A stretch of DNA of 64,000 bases from Iris pallida (GCA_029216955.1 JANAVB010005597.1:42021311-42085310), one strand, 5' to 3'. Positions 34,389 to 47,495 are shown, numbered from the stretch's first letter. Program-made: numbers and translations. The notes: generated by a model not told the origin, from the letters alone.

Positions 34389-37262
34389 TAATATATATTT
34401 TTCTTTGTTTGTTTTCAATTTTTTTCAAACTTTAATATATCAATAATACACCTTATAGATGTTTAGAATTTTTTTAGTTGTGAATATGTGAATAATCCAA
34501 TATATTTTTATTCGTAATGGTACAAAAAAAATTTCTTTCATTTTTAGCATTATTTCTTTACGGTTGTACGTAGAGGTCATTTGTTTACTTGTACAAAATA
34601 GTTTATAATAATGCATGAACCAACCAAAAGTGGGTGTATCAGACGACGAGGTATCATGCCACGTGTCAGAAAATGTCACGACCGCTTCGGTGTGGGGTCC
34701 GATCTTCGTGTCCGTAATGGTGCACGTCTTGGATTTTTGCGGATGCCACGTGATTCTTACTCGAAGACTGTGTTTGTAGCGGTGATCCGGACGAACCGAC
34801 AATAGGGGCGAGATCTCGGCCGACGACACGATAGTTTCGGAACTGTCCGTTTTGTATTCCTGGTGGGTCCAGTACGTATGGAAGTTGAGGGATTTGCAAT
34901 ATAGAAGTTTTTTGAGATAATTGTAAGGAATTTAATACTTTCTTAATTAATCTATTGAAAAAACTCGAAGAAATATTAAATTCCAGCAGCTAATGAATTC
35001 AGGATCAAGGATGAGTTCTCTTGTTTTCTCTGTAGAAAAATTACTATTCTCAATTCGGATATAATCTCTCCATCTTTTGGTTTCAGAAATAATCCATAAA
35101 GATATTAATATTTTTTGTGGCCAATATTTTATATAAATACGTTAATTTTATGTGTATTTTTTGTATTTATTTACTTGACGATATTTTTCCCATGGTAAAA
35201 TTAAGTTTTTAGTGTGCATAATGATTTTCTACACGATTGAACTTTTTTTTTTTCCCTCTCAATCTCAACGTATCTAAATAAGCTCCACGTATCTCATCTC
35301 AGGAACAAGTCGTGACACACATAAATAGTAACTGTTCAACGTGACACACATATATAGTAACTGTTCAAAAACTTTTCGTCCATGTTGTGACGATTGACGT
35401 GGGCAAATAAATCCAATATCATCACTAACTCAATGCGGAAAGATTCTTGAGCTTGGAATATATATATGCATAATCTTTGGGATGTAAATGCAAGAATTTT
35501 ATTTCATAGCACCTCATTTATAAGAACATTTGTTACAAAGCAAGTAATTGAACCTTCTTGGTATGTAATTCAAATTGAATACATCTCTTTCTGTAAAAAA
35601 AAAATTGCGATTTGCGATTTCCGACGTAACACAAGTAAAGTTTCACCATCAATTCAAATAATTGTAGTCCAATCTCTCCTTCTTTTTCTGACGTGCACCG
35701 TCTAGCATTATGTGCACAAAGCAAGCATATGTGCAACCACGACAAATTGTACGACGGGACCACGACATATACTGGTGCAACGCCTTCACCGTCCCCGCGC
35801 GCGGTTGTGCATACGGAAATCATTAAGTACCAAACATGTCACTGGCTTGAGGACCACGGTGGCTGATGCTTCCTTGCTTGTGCATCAGTGCCTGCCGGTG
35901 GTCCTCACTATCAATAAATTGGGCTTGAATGTTCTTTACTGATGCCTACCACCTCTTCTTACAGTTCACGCTATATATCGATCACGCTGTGTATCCTCTC
36001 TTCATTATAAAAGCAATGTTGCGCGGACACAAATACGATACTGTCGTAATTTATGCACAGCTGACACGGTATTGGTATTGGTATTGGTATTGGTATGGGT
36101 TGCCATGGTATATTGTGGAGTGTTCCGTTCGTATTGTATAATGTTTATTAGAGTCATTCGTGTGTCAAAAAAATTCGAAGGGTCGATGGCAACAAGGATG
36201 GCTCATTCCGAGCAAGTACCAGAGTCTATTGAGTGTATCAGAGGGGGACGATGGACAGACGGTACACCATCGGCATACCACATCAGAGACCGAAGGTCCA
36301 ATTATGTTGGTTATTAGTTGTCGTTGGATTATAATCAAATGTTCAAGTTATTTTAAAATTATGGATAGTTTAAATAGAGAAATTTTAGAACCGTAATCAT
36401 GTACAATTTTGAAGGAAAGAAAGAGTTAGATTCCAAATTTCGGATGTTGATTTGAAGAAAGATCTCGAAGAATTTTCAATTGGTTCTTTCTGATCTTCTC
36501 ATATTCGGTAACCCCTATTTCTCGTTATAATATATATTTTTTTTAATCTCTTTAAAAGGTTTTGGTGATCCGTGTGAATCGATAAAGAAGTATATAAAAT
36601 TGTCGATATATTTTTAATCTCCGATAGATACTTTTTCTGATTTGATTGTCTCATAATTATTTATGTCATAATTTTTTACGTAAATATTTTGTTGTATTTA
36701 TGTTCGCTGTGTGTTTGCGTTGGGTATTTTCTTCAGTACTCCCAGTAAGTTCTTCCAATTTGAAAAAATATTCTGCGATATTTTTCAACATATCTGTATT
36801 ATGTCTGATTCGTATCCGACACGAGACAACACGGATGCGGACTAAGCTGATTTCGGAGCGTTGGTGAAGCTCTAGATTTTCTGGACTGTAATATACTTTT
36901 ACTGAATTGTTATATATAATATATTACTTACTGTTCTGCTGAATGTTGGTAATGATATTTTGTGTACTATTGGGCCCTACCGCACGGTGGGCTCATATGT
37001 CCCTCCATCGGGGGAACGCATGCCTCCACATGGCTGCTGTACTAGTCTGCTCTGCCGTGTTCTTGTAAATAAAATATTATTGTGTCCAGTATAAATATCT
37101 GTTCTAAATACAGTACAGTAATACAATTGTGGAGGCTGCTATTTTGACCGCGATTTTAGATCATAGTTCTGGCACGTCAGTCATGTGTCAGCTCTTCATT
37201 AGGAAGGGCCAGAATTTGGAGATTTTGATTTCGAAGCATGCAGGAGAGGTCAATAAGGGGGT
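34389..37262. other. Intergenic region downstream of the RING gene
   Basis: No gene was recognised. Two CACGTG G-boxes (34660-34665, 34747-34752) lie in a GC-richer patch at 34620-34810. Hexamer repeats GGTATT run at 36068-36096. Scattered GACACG/ATACG segments at 36010-36240 and 36790-36860 look like remnants of one dispersed repeat. Confidence 0.5.
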
Positions 37263-37622
37263 GACATGTCGGTGCAGGCACAGCTACAGTCACCCTCCGA
37301 TACTATTATACAAGTATATTTCTCAACAAAGATTACTAACAAATACATGCTTTGGATGCTCGTCTCATCTTATTATTACAGGTTTATATAATTAGATATG
37401 CAGGTCCCATAGTGAGAATTGCATATTTTCTCTATTATTTTCTTAGAGACATGTCGGTGCAGGCACAGCTACAGTCACCCTCCGATACCATTATACAAGT
37501 ATATTCCTCAGCAAAGATTACTGACAAATACATACTTTGGATGCTCGTCTCATCTTATTATTACAGGTTTATATAATTAGATATGTAGGCCCCTTAGTGA
37601 GAATTGCATATTTTCTCTATTA
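37263..37622 (+). repeat. Tandem duplication, 185-bp unit, two copies
   Basis: GACATGTCGGTGCAGGCACA begins at 37263 and again at 37448. The copies match along nearly their full length with scattered substitutions, ending near GCATATTTTCTCTATTA. Confidence 0.9.
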
Positions 37623-38491
37623 ATAAAAGACGGAGATTAAGCAAATCCCAGTCAAATTCTCTTAATAAATGTAAAAAAAGAAGCAGCGTAGAGCAAGAGA
37701 AGCTCAGTGCTACATTAGATACATTATTTCAAGATAACGCTTAAAACAATTGGTTGATCATCCACAAGAGAGACTATGAAAATGAAAGTCCTTAAAATAT
37801 AAGTGTAAAGTCACAAAACATTTCATTTAGTCGAGAATTTATAAATAAGATTTTACAAGAAGTCGAATATTGATAGTCGATTAATATTTGTCCGTTACAT
37901 TCTGTACATAAATATAAAATCTGTTGAAGATATTGATATAAAAAAAATGTAATTAGATTATACGGTCCCTTTTATTTGTATTGATTGCACCAGATTTTGG
38001 CAACAGAAAATTCAACAGCATACACAACATTTATGAAAGAATGAAACCTGGCTGCCATTAATGTAAAGTTGATTTGCTTAAGCAAGTAATGAATGGCACG
38101 AAGAATTCTCTACAAATAATAATATAAGAGAAGGGACAAATAAAATTAAGATGGTGGTTGCATGTGTAATGCTAGCTGCTGCAAACATGAATGATAACGC
38201 AGCACTGCTCTTCCATGTGGAGAGAACCAAAGCCCCCACGCCACTCCAATTCCAGACCAGAAGCGGAAAATAAAATAAGGCCCCATTTCGTTGGCGGCAT
38301 CATGGCGTAAAAGTTTTTTTTGCCCCCTCATTTTTGTTTTCATTTTATTTGTGTGTAAAAAATTGGGGGTAGGAATCCCCGGTCTTTGCTCGCTGACATT
38401 AGTAGTTGTCATGCAAACTTAGTGGCTGAGGGAGATGAACATGTTGGAAATCTCCCCAGAAAATACTTGTTCAGTTTTCTATAGTTTGGCA
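37623..38491. other. AT-rich intergenic stretch
   Basis: No gene, RNA motif or repeat boundary was recognised. Confidence 0.5.
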
Positions 38492-38685
38492 CGCATGTTC
38501 TATAGACGCGCAACCGCGCGTATGCACACATGTGTTCTTTAGTCGCGCGCGAGCTCAAGCATATATTTAGAGGGCTGTCCTCACGCGCGCGAGTGTTCTA
38601 TGTCGCGGACGGACGCGTATGCGCTCGCGCGCGACTAAAGAACACGTGTGTGCATACGCGCGGGTGCGCGTCTATAGAACATGCG
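38492..38685. repeat. 63-bp inverted repeat with 68-nt spacer, CG-rich
   Basis: The left arm 38492-38554 and right arm 38623-38685 are reverse complements at 61 of 63 positions (one A/C and one T/C difference). Both are rich in GCGCGC and CACACA steps. Transcribed RNA would fold into a long stem with a 68-nt loop. The CG-rich alternating sequence continues to about 38810. It could be a foldback element or a small-RNA precursor. No mature plant miRNA known to me matches. Confidence 0.92.
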
Positions 38686-38931
38686 TGCGTGCGTACGCAC
38701 GCGGTATAAGACCGTGCCTGCACTCGCATGCGCTCGCGCGGTTTAAGTACATGTGCGCCTTGCGCGCTAGCCGTGTACGCGGGCGTGCCCGCGATATAGT
38801 ACACGCATGCATGTGTCATGAAAGGAAACCTATCGGAAGACTCTGTCCGAAAGAACCCGTTCTACCTTTTCATTTAGCCCCGCCCATCTCTGTTCTGTAA
38901 AGATCGTCTCGATTAGTCAATAGTCTTCCCC

Positions 38932-38952
38932 GGGGGGGGGGGGGGGGGGGGG
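38932..38952. repeat. 21-base poly-G run
   Basis: The run follows TCTTCCCC. It may be a slippage or assembly hotspot. Confidence 0.95.
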
Positions 38953-39487
38953 TTGAATAAGTTCCAAAGAAAGAAAAAATTAAAGATCCTCCATCCATCC
39001 AATAATTCATATTTTTTACTTTAAGGATTCATTTTATTCATCCATCCAAAAAACTATAAATAGTAGAATTGTTGCATCTTTACTTGTGTATATCTCTTAT
39101 AGAATTGTTATATCATGAAACTGTCACATGTTTACTTATACCATGCTTGTTATAAAACTGTGTTAAACAAAGATGGAACCATTGAATAACTGTTGCCATG
39201 ACAAGACGGAACATGATGAAAATGGTTAAGTTTCTTATGTTAGACCCTGCATGAGTAACTAGTTTAGTTTCGCACAGTCATGAACAACTTGTGCACAAGA
39301 TTTCGCTTTCTCGAACGACAACCCTCGGTAACGAGACCGATTCAACCTAGGAGGAAAGCAAGTTAGTTGTGCTGTATTCTAGTACAGGCTATTCGAAAAC
39401 TTTTAGCGGGGCTCGCTACCTACGTTGGAAGGGTCATCGTCTAAACCAAACTATATGTCCAGGATGGCTTGAATTACCTGTGACTCC

Positions 39488-40047
39488 TGTTGTATAATTT
39501 GAGAAAAACCCTACTTCTTTCTTCCTCTCTTCACTATCATTCAATTTTCTATTCAATACTTTCAACCATTTTGTTTTGTTTAAATTTTGACCGTTTCAAT
39601 ATTTATTTTGTATTCATTCGTATTTTATGTGCTTGTGCTTAATGACCAAATGACTACATGATTAGCCATGAAATCCTATTAAAATTCATTGAATTTGTAG
39701 GAAGAGGGGTTGCCTATATACGTATATTGATATACTTGAGAAGAAAAAATGGTAATCATGTGATTCCTCCTCCTCCTCCTTCACAAACATGTATTCCTTC
39801 TTTCCTTTCCATTCCAATCTTTCCTGCTCTGGGCAAGAGCTAAGTCAGGGTCAATCTTCCTGAGTTGTGTGCGACGACGGGATACCGAAAGAGCGGAAAT
39901 TTTACCACTAGGAGAATTCGGAACAAGTCTGCACATAGACCCGAATCAACTCTTAGGACATTGCTTCGTGCGCGACTTCCCCGGAGGCCGATAACTTTAA
40001 TTTGATTTATTTTGTTTACAGGTTTTTAAGAAGCAATATTTCTAACA
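39488..40047 (+). repeat. Left LTR
   Basis: 560 bp, TG...CA ends. It differs from the right LTR by scattered substitutions and small indels (for example, a 13-bp gap near 39722 where the right LTR has extra sequence). Confidence 0.9.
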
Positions 40048-43000
40048 ATCTAAGAGTTGATTTACATGTTTTGTTTAATTGATGTTCAAAATTAGCATTC
40101 GGCTAGTGACAGAAAAATTATGTAAGTTGCTCAATTGTTCTGATCAACAATTTACATGATTAAACTAGTGTTTCCAAGATTTTAAAATATATAATTGTTC
40201 TGACCTGTTACCAAGAAAGCTCTAGCACATTTGTGTTAGTATGTTTTTTTTCTTCTCAAAATTGTGTTTTTCAGTTCATTGGAATTATTGAACAGTTCTC
40301 ATATGATGTATATCTGGCTGTCCACATGAATGGTTATTTGTCTTTTTATTAAAAGATTGTTGCATTTTACTTGCCGATCGTGGATCTATTCTAGCTAAGG
40401 ATACTAAATTTTATGTGTTGATAACAAATACTCTATATCTCTCCACCTTGGTCCTTAAATTCCACTTTCTTGATATGGGGTGATTTGTAGAAAGAAATGC
40501 TTATAAACATGCATACTTGTGCATGTACGTATGAAATATGTTATGTTGATGCTATACATTTGTTTTATAAATTATCTAATTGTATTTAGATGATATTTAA
40601 TCTAGGATTGTTAATTATTACTGACATGATACTATAATATGTTCATAAAATTGTAGACTCAGCATGTGATCTTGCTAGCATTGTTTTTTCTTGGTAATTG
40701 ATTATATATTTTTGCAAACTTCATCACTCCTATAAATTTTGCAAACTTGTTCTGATGAATTGATTTTTGAACTAGTGAATTCGTTTTGAATGTGTGATTT
40801 ATGTTATATTATAATTGATCCTTTAAACTTTTGAAGGAACAATTAATAATATATTTGTGAAATAGATATTGTTTGTAATGATGGCAATGTTATGGAGATT
40901 GTGGTCTTATAAGTTTATGCTTCAGCATAATCTACCATTGTTGGAGGCATTATAATTCTATACATGCTGAAATTATTCGGCACAAATTTTTGATTTTGTA
41001 ATGTTCATAAAGTTCTTTTAATGACATGTAAATATTTTCTTTATTAGTCTGATCTAATATGTATAAATTTATTACCGCTGTAACAGTTACCTGATCTTAT
41101 AAGTGAAATTTCTGAATTTCGCAACTAGTTGTTGGGTGTTTTTTCCTCGTAGATTTTTTTTTTCTTTAGCGATTAAACCAAATTTATTTCTCAAGACCAA
41201 GTATACCTAATCATATCTCATGCATCATATAAAATGGAAATGCACGCGACGTAGAATTATTTTTTTTTCTCCTATATAAAATTTTTTGCTATCAGCTTGA
41301 AGAATTTTGATAATTATTTTATTTAGAGTAATATTACTATTTTTCTGAATGGTGGAGTCATTCTCATGGTTAGAAAAAAAAATTGTGGCCAAGATGTAAC
41401 TCATGGTTTGAAGTGTATACTACTTGCTTATTGCATATGAAATATTATAGAAATGTATCATTTTTGAATTGAAAAGATATAGTGCCAATCCTTGGTATTA
41501 TTCGTATAAACTTCTTAAAGGGTATAAATATTGTCAACTATCTATATATTCTTCTAATTATTGTGCTATTCCTTATGACATTTGTGACAATTTAGTGTTT
41601 CAATTAACTTGTGTCATATGCATAAAGACTGATATATAATGAGAAGATAAATGTGACAATTAAAGTGTGTGCATGGCTAGAGTTATATTTGGTTTTATTG
41701 TCTCTTATGAAATTAATTGGTATCATATATTTTATTTTTTTTAATTTTTGGGTGACACTAACAATTAGTAATGATCTAAATGATATAAATCAATATAGGG
41801 CTATATATTTTTTTTGTTCTACCACCTGCTTTTTCAGTAGATACTATTTTTTGTATTCAGAGGCCAATATAGAAATAAAACACGTACATATACATGCTTA
41901 TATGAAATATTGGGAGCTATCCTTCTTATGTTATCCCTCTTTTGTGAATGGTTAACTAATCATTCCCACATACTAATGGTTTATATGAAATATTAATCTG
42001 TCATAAATATGATGTCTACTACGTTTTACATGTTGTTCTGACGTAGAAAATAAATAGTTAATATGTTTACAAACCATTAGATCACATCAGTAATGAATTT
42101 TATATCAGTTATTCTTATCTTTCATCCTCTCTACTAATGGAGAACTTCCAAATGTCACCATTCAGCTCTAAAGTTTGGTCAAAAAATGTTTTTCCACTAA
42201 AGGATTCTTGCAATTCCAATTGTTGTGAAATATTATTGTCATTTTTTGACTTGGAATACATAATATGTTTGGACCAGTCTGAATGGCATAATATGATTTG
42301 TTCCTTTATATAATTTGTGGAGTAATAGTTCAAATTTTATTTCTATATCTATTAGTTTTATTTATTATTTCTTGTCTAACAAGAAATATTATTTTTATAC
42401 TATTGTCTTAACATTTCTACAGTTAATATCAGTGACAATAAATATATTCTTCTTTACTTGTTATATTCAGTCATTGCGATTGGCTAGAATACAACAATAA
42501 CTTAACATCCTAAACCCTTGATGGATATTTTGTTGAATTTTTATTATTAGGTAGAACACTTTGTACAAACAGTAAAAATCTTTCTTTCTTAGTCCACTAG
42601 TTTAACACAATACATCATTGACATTTTGTTAAATATAAAAATATATGTTATTTTTCAAATCTTGCATATTAAAACTTTCTAAAATCATTGTTGAAAAAGT
42701 TTTTACATAGTTTCAGGTATATATTTTTTGTTAATATGTAAACTAACCTCTATTCTCTTGAAGGTACGTATAATCCATAGAGAGATTTTAATTTTGGAAG
42801 AGAGTAACATATTATTGGTGACGGTAATAAAAATTTGTTTGTACTCACTCATTCTTAACATGATCTTTGTAAAGTTATCTTCCAAATCAGAAGCATTAGA
42901 GATTGTGACTTGTTAGTCCATCTCTAACAAATCAAGGGTGAAGTGAGAATAATGGAAATATCTAAAATGATGAAAATGACATCTTTTGAAGTGTTATTGG

Positions 43001-43947
43001 TAAGCCAAAATTAAGAGGTACAAAATTGTTCCGATCACGTGGGATGGTAATTTTTCATATTTATAATTCACATATTCTATTCATTTTGATTACAAAATTT
43101 AGTTGGAGAAATATATCGTTGAAATCTATGAGCCAATTATCTTGATTTATACATATGGTTTTGTATATTATTGTATAAAAGTAACATTCTCTGCATTTTA
43201 GTTTTACATGTTTGAACCTTAAATGACTTTATTATCACAACATTAGAATTTCTAGTCAGAAAGAAATCACTCTGTCACAATATTTAGACAAATTTTATTT
43301 TTGTTTATATTTCGTGACGCTATAATTCCTTGATCCATTCAAACAATTTTGTCACTAGAAAATAGTTAGTGAAATTGTAAATTCCTTTAAATCTAAAGTT
43401 TTAAAGTTAAAATCAATTTGGGTATAAGCCGAAAGGGTCCTTCTGTCAACCGGACGTAAATAGCTCTAAACGACACGATATTTAATCGTCCCCCTGTGGA
43501 CCTCCGCTAGCTAGGAACCGGCCCCTACAGCTAACCCAAGTTAATCAAAACTTGATAAACTAAAGATTTGGTAAGGTCAATTAGCAAAATTCACTTAAAC
43601 TATTATTCTATTATTTTAGACTGTCATTTTTGTAAAAATGGCTTGTAAAGATAAATCTTTAGAGCCAAGACTGAAAGTTACTGTATCTTACTTTAGGGGA
43701 TGATAGAGTTAGATGAGTTTTTGCTCATGGTCCTAATATTTGTATCAGCAATTAGTAAATTCACATACTTGTTAAATAATTATGATGTCACCAAATCTGA
43801 TTTAGAAAATAACTAAATCAATCAAACCAGTTTCAAAATATTTTTAAAGGATATTCTAGACTATAAAATTATATCGTATTAGATACTCTTATGTCACAGA
43901 AAGTCATTTTAATACAAACTGGATAACTGATTCATATGACATCTAAT

Positions 43948-44005
<58 letters not shown>

Positions 44006-44999
44006 TATTACTCTATGAGGAGTTTCATCTCTTGAGTTTATGTAAGAATCATAGCTAAGAGTATTATATAATCAGAAATGTTATCTTCAGTTACATCTTG
44101 TACTGAAGCTGTATGGCTTAGACATTTTATACTTTACATGATCAACATATTTCTTTACCTGTCATTTATTTTAAAATTATGCTAAAAGCATGATCTTATG
44201 AATTCTAAAATGGACAGATACTTGCAGCTACGTTTCAAGACATTAAAAGAGCTTAAAAAGCAAATTGTAGTTCTTGACTATAAAGTCATAAAGAACTTTA
44301 CAGATCTCTTGACGAAGAGTCTGTTTACTCTTGACGAAGAGTTTGTCTAGGAAATTAATCCTAGAATCATCGAGGAAGATGGGGTTAAGTCCATACGTAA
44401 GTCACCAGCAGTGGCAACCCATCCGAGTCTGACTGGAGATCCCAAGAAGCCGGTTCAATAGGTGGAAACAAGCTGGACTTCGCTGACCCGAGATTAAAAT
44501 CTCATTAAAATAATGACCAAGTGGCTGTACATGTGTACAATGATTCCATATCCCTATGGTGACAGTGTTCCGGTGTGATTTGGTTAGGATGAGTTTTAAA
44601 CTCTTAATAAGTCCAAGCATGATTATGCAGGGTTGACTCCAATCACCAACCCATTGAAGACTTACCTATGTGAGAGGTCGTGAAGGCCGCGACTATGGGA
44701 CAGGGTGATCCCAGACAACTCTCATGATATGAAAAAGTGTGCATGGCCAATCTAACGCGCCACCCGATAGACCCAAGTATCTCTAGCATACTATGTGTGC
44801 TATTGTTTGAATCTGGTTCAAGAAGTCTGATTCAAGGCGTAGTCCATCAAGTAATTCTTCAGATAAAGATAACGGTCACTAAGTGAGATTCAAGGCTGTA
44901 GTCCATCTTATCTTTGCATAGTATATAATTGCCTAGAATTTTCAATTTTTTTCCCTCCTTCTTTCTGCTGTTCGAAACTTTTTTTTTTGGAGGGGGGAT
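40048..44999 (+). other. Interior of the non-coding LTR element
   Basis: AT-rich and without gag, protease, integrase or RT frames. A (TA)n run lies at about 43950-44008. A patch at 43425-43560 is GC-richer. ACTCTTGACGAAGAGT-type segments recur at 44307 and 44328. The right end carries the polypurine tract. Confidence 0.7.
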
Positions 45000-45571
45000 T
45001 GTTGTATAATTTGAAAAAACCAACTTTCTTCTTCCTCTTTTCACTATCATTCAATTTTCTATTCAATACTTTCAACCATTTTGTTTTGTTTAAATTTTGA
45101 CCGTTTCAATATTTTTTTGTATTCATTCGTATTTTATGGGCTTGAGCTTAATGACCAAATGACTACATGACTAGCCATAAAATCCTATTAAAATTCATTG
45201 AATTTGTAGGAAGAGGGGTTGCCTATATACGTATCCATATTGTTAGTATTGATATACTTGAGAAGAAAAAAGGATAAACATGTGATTCCTCCTCCTCCTC
45301 CTCCTTCACAAACATGTATTCCTTCTTTCCTTTTCATTCCAATCTTTTCTGCTCCGGGCAAGAGCTAAGTCAGGGTCAATCTTCCTGAGTTGTGTGCGAC
45401 GACGGGATACCGGTAGAGCGGAAGTTTTACCACATGAGAATTTAGAACAAGTCTGCACATAGACCCGAATCAACTCTTAGGGCAGTGCTTCGTGCGCGAC
45501 TTCCCCAGAGGCCGGTAACTTTAATTTGATTTATTTTGTTTACAGGTTTTTAAGAAGCAATATTTCTAACA
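45000..45571 (+). repeat. Right LTR
   Basis: 572 bp, TG...CA ends, preceded by a polypurine tract and followed directly by the ACTCC duplication. Confidence 0.9.
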
Positions 45572-46595
45572 ACTCCAACCTACACATTATTTTAGCTACT
45601 GATATAAATCTGACAGGGAAGAACATGGTAAGTTATACTGCAACGGCACGCTCTGTCGTGGATAAGTTTTATCATAGGTTACATTATTTGTATCTTATCA
45701 ACTGCTTACATGAAACTAAATAGGATGGCTAGAAAGATCACAAATTATACTACTTGTTTCACATAGTTTCTTGAACAAATGAAAGCCTGGGATTTAATTA
45801 GTCATTCACCAGAACATGCAATGTACTGACCCTCGTTCTCCACAGGTGCTGAGAAACATGAAGGATATGCTATATAACTGAAGGCGACGCTTGGGACATT
45901 TTGAAGCATTACTAGTGTACGAAAGCCACTTCAAACATTTTGAAGACTAGATCTACTCAAGACCTGCTGCAATGCCTCAACTTTCTCTAATCAAAGGTCT
46001 ATTAAATGTTTTGGTTTTGTATAAGGGGATGTAAATGTATGGAACGACTATCTCGTCGATATGCGAAGTCGTGACAAAACTTAGGCGAGTGAAACTTAGG
46101 CTCGACATATCTAAGTCAGTTTGTATGTCCGAGTGACACCCTTTCCAATAGAGTCTTGTAATAATGTTATTATCAATGAAGCAAAGTTTTCTTCTATGCA
46201 AGTGTTTAATTTCTCTGCGTACTCTCTTTTGTTGTTGTATTTCAGGTAACATTATGATCTTGCTTTGTGCGAGTGAAACTTAGGCTCGTACAACAGCACG
46301 TATGGGGGATGACATCTATCGATTCTTCAAAATCGGGACATGACAATACACATGATACATCAGAAAATCCTTGGTCCAAGGCCTATGACCGTTGGACAGC
46401 TGGCTAATAACAATTGTAAAGTCTCTAAAGTAGAACGGTAATTTTGTTCCTACATTTCATAGTCAATAAATACTTCCACTTCGATAGGATAAGGTAAGCA
46501 CACTCTTATTTATTTCATTTTTGTCTTTGAGCTGCCATTTATGCATGATGAAGGAGCTCAAGATACAAGAGTTTCGTCTAGTCTAAAAGCTCTCT

Positions 46596-46840
46596 CACTA
46601 CTAAAATCTGCTCAATTGGCGACGTAAATTTAGCGACGTTCATAAAACGTCGCTAAATTGTTGACATTAGCGATATATAATTGAAACGTCGCTACCAGTC
46701 GCTACTAGCGACGAAAATAACGACGTGACAATGACGTATATTAGTTACATGAGCTAGTCATCGCGAAACGTCTCTATGACGTTGCTAATAGCGACTAATT
46801 TAGCGACGTTAGTATTAACGTTGCTAAATTCTAATTATAT
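46596..46840 (+). mobile_element. CACTA-type transposon terminus with GCGACGT subterminal repeats
   Basis: CACTACTAAAATCTGC starts the segment, a typical CACTA (En/Spm) end. It is followed by many GCGACGT/ACGTCGC motifs in both orientations. A perfect 14-bp stem AATTTAGCGACGTT with a 5-nt loop lies at 46627-46659, and a similar stem ends near 46832. These fit subterminal transposase sites. The opposite end is not in the window. The downstream G-rich tract and tandem array may be the body of the same element. Confidence 0.7.
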
Positions 46841-46859
46841 TCTCCCCACCGATTCATTT

Positions 46860-47010
46860 CCCCCCATTTTACTCTCTTACTCTCTCTTCTCCCCCCTCCG
46901 ACGCTCTCACTCTCTCCGGCGCTCTCACTCTCTCCGGCGACTCTCACGCTCTTCGGCGACTCTCCTCCCTCTTCGGTACGTGACTCTCCCTCTCCCTCTC
47001 TCTCTCTCTC
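46860..47010. repeat. C/T-rich tract
   Basis: CTCTCACTCTCTCCGGCG units and a CT microsatellite, directly before the G-rich tract. Confidence 0.8.
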
Positions 47011-47024
47011 TATTTTGGTTGTTG

Positions 47025-47495
47025 GTGGTTGGGGGGGTACGGGTGGCATGGGGGGAGGGGCAGGGGGATGCGGGTGGTTGGGGGGTGAGTGGGGTGTGGC
47101 TGGTGGGGTAGGACAGGAGGGGTGAGGGCGGCTGGGGGTGAGGAGGGGGGCTAGGGGGAGGGGAGCTAGGGTTAGGGTTCGTGTTAGTGGTGGGTGTGTG
47201 GGGGGGGAGGGGCGGGGGGGTGAGTGCGGCTGGGGGAGGGGAGCTAGGGTTAGGGTTCGGGTTAGGGGTGGGTGTGTGTGTAGGTGGGGGGAGGGGCGGG
47301 GGGGAGGGCGGCTGGGGGAGGGGAGTATGAGGGGTGGGGCGGGTGGGGGAGGGGAGCAGGGGGGTGGGGGCGGCTGGGGGAGGGAAGCAGTGGGGGTGGG
47401 GGCGGCTGGAGAAAGGGAGTATGGGGGAGGGGAGGGGTTAGGGGTGGTTTAGGAGGGAGGGGTGCGGGGGGGGGGGAGGGGGGCTTGGTCAGGGG
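47025..47495. repeat. G-rich strand-asymmetric tract with telomere-like motifs
   Basis: About 470 bp with very few C and many G3-G9 runs. Loose units of 80-100 bp begin GGCTGGGGGAGGGGAGCTAG. TAGGGTTAGGGTT occurs in two units (about 47166 and 47248). Quadruplex formation is likely on composition. The long open frames here are composition artefacts. Confidence 0.85.

Larger units (their letters stand above)
39488..45571 (+). mobile_element. Non-coding LTR retrotransposon, Copia-like, 5-bp duplication
   Basis: Two direct repeats of about 560-570 bp (39488-40047 and 45000-45571) both start TGTTGTATAA and end TTTCTAACA. ACTCC flanks the whole at 39483-39487 and 45572-45576. A polypurine tract (GGAGGGGGGAT) ends at the start of the right LTR. 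The 5-kb interior has no long open frame. A short stretch near 44370-44440 (MGLSPYVSHQQWQ) resembles the end of a Copia polymerase. No standard primer-binding site is seen after the left LTR. It is a non-autonomous, degenerate or LARD-like copy. LTR identity looks like roughly 95% by eye. Confidence 0.88.
39200..46344 (+). mobile_element. Old LTR related to LTR-Z, split by a retrotransposon
   Basis: 39300-39487 shares GGGGCTCGCTACCT, CCTAGGAGG and GGATGGCTTG segments with LTR-Z just before its own insertion point (54700-54857). 45577-46344 shares the LTR-Z end region (GCGAGTG...TAGGCTCGT) and finishes GGGACATGACA, like the GGGGCGTGACA ends of LTR-Z and LTR-X. The parts are separated exactly by the 39488-45571 element and its duplication. 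The left boundary is not resolved. Confidence 0.5.

Noticed and set aside
33630..34428. Minus-strand frames up to 246 codons opposite the RING gene
   Set aside because: Shadows of the GC-rich exon 3; the plus-strand RING motif and splice phases are decisive.
38492..38685. Known conserved plant miRNA precursor
   Set aside because: No match to the conserved miRNA sequences I know, and the arms are far longer and more perfect than typical precursors.
47166..47265. Possible interstitial telomere array
   Set aside because: Only two TAGGGTTAGGGTT occurrences inside a broader G-rich repeat, not a telomeric tract.
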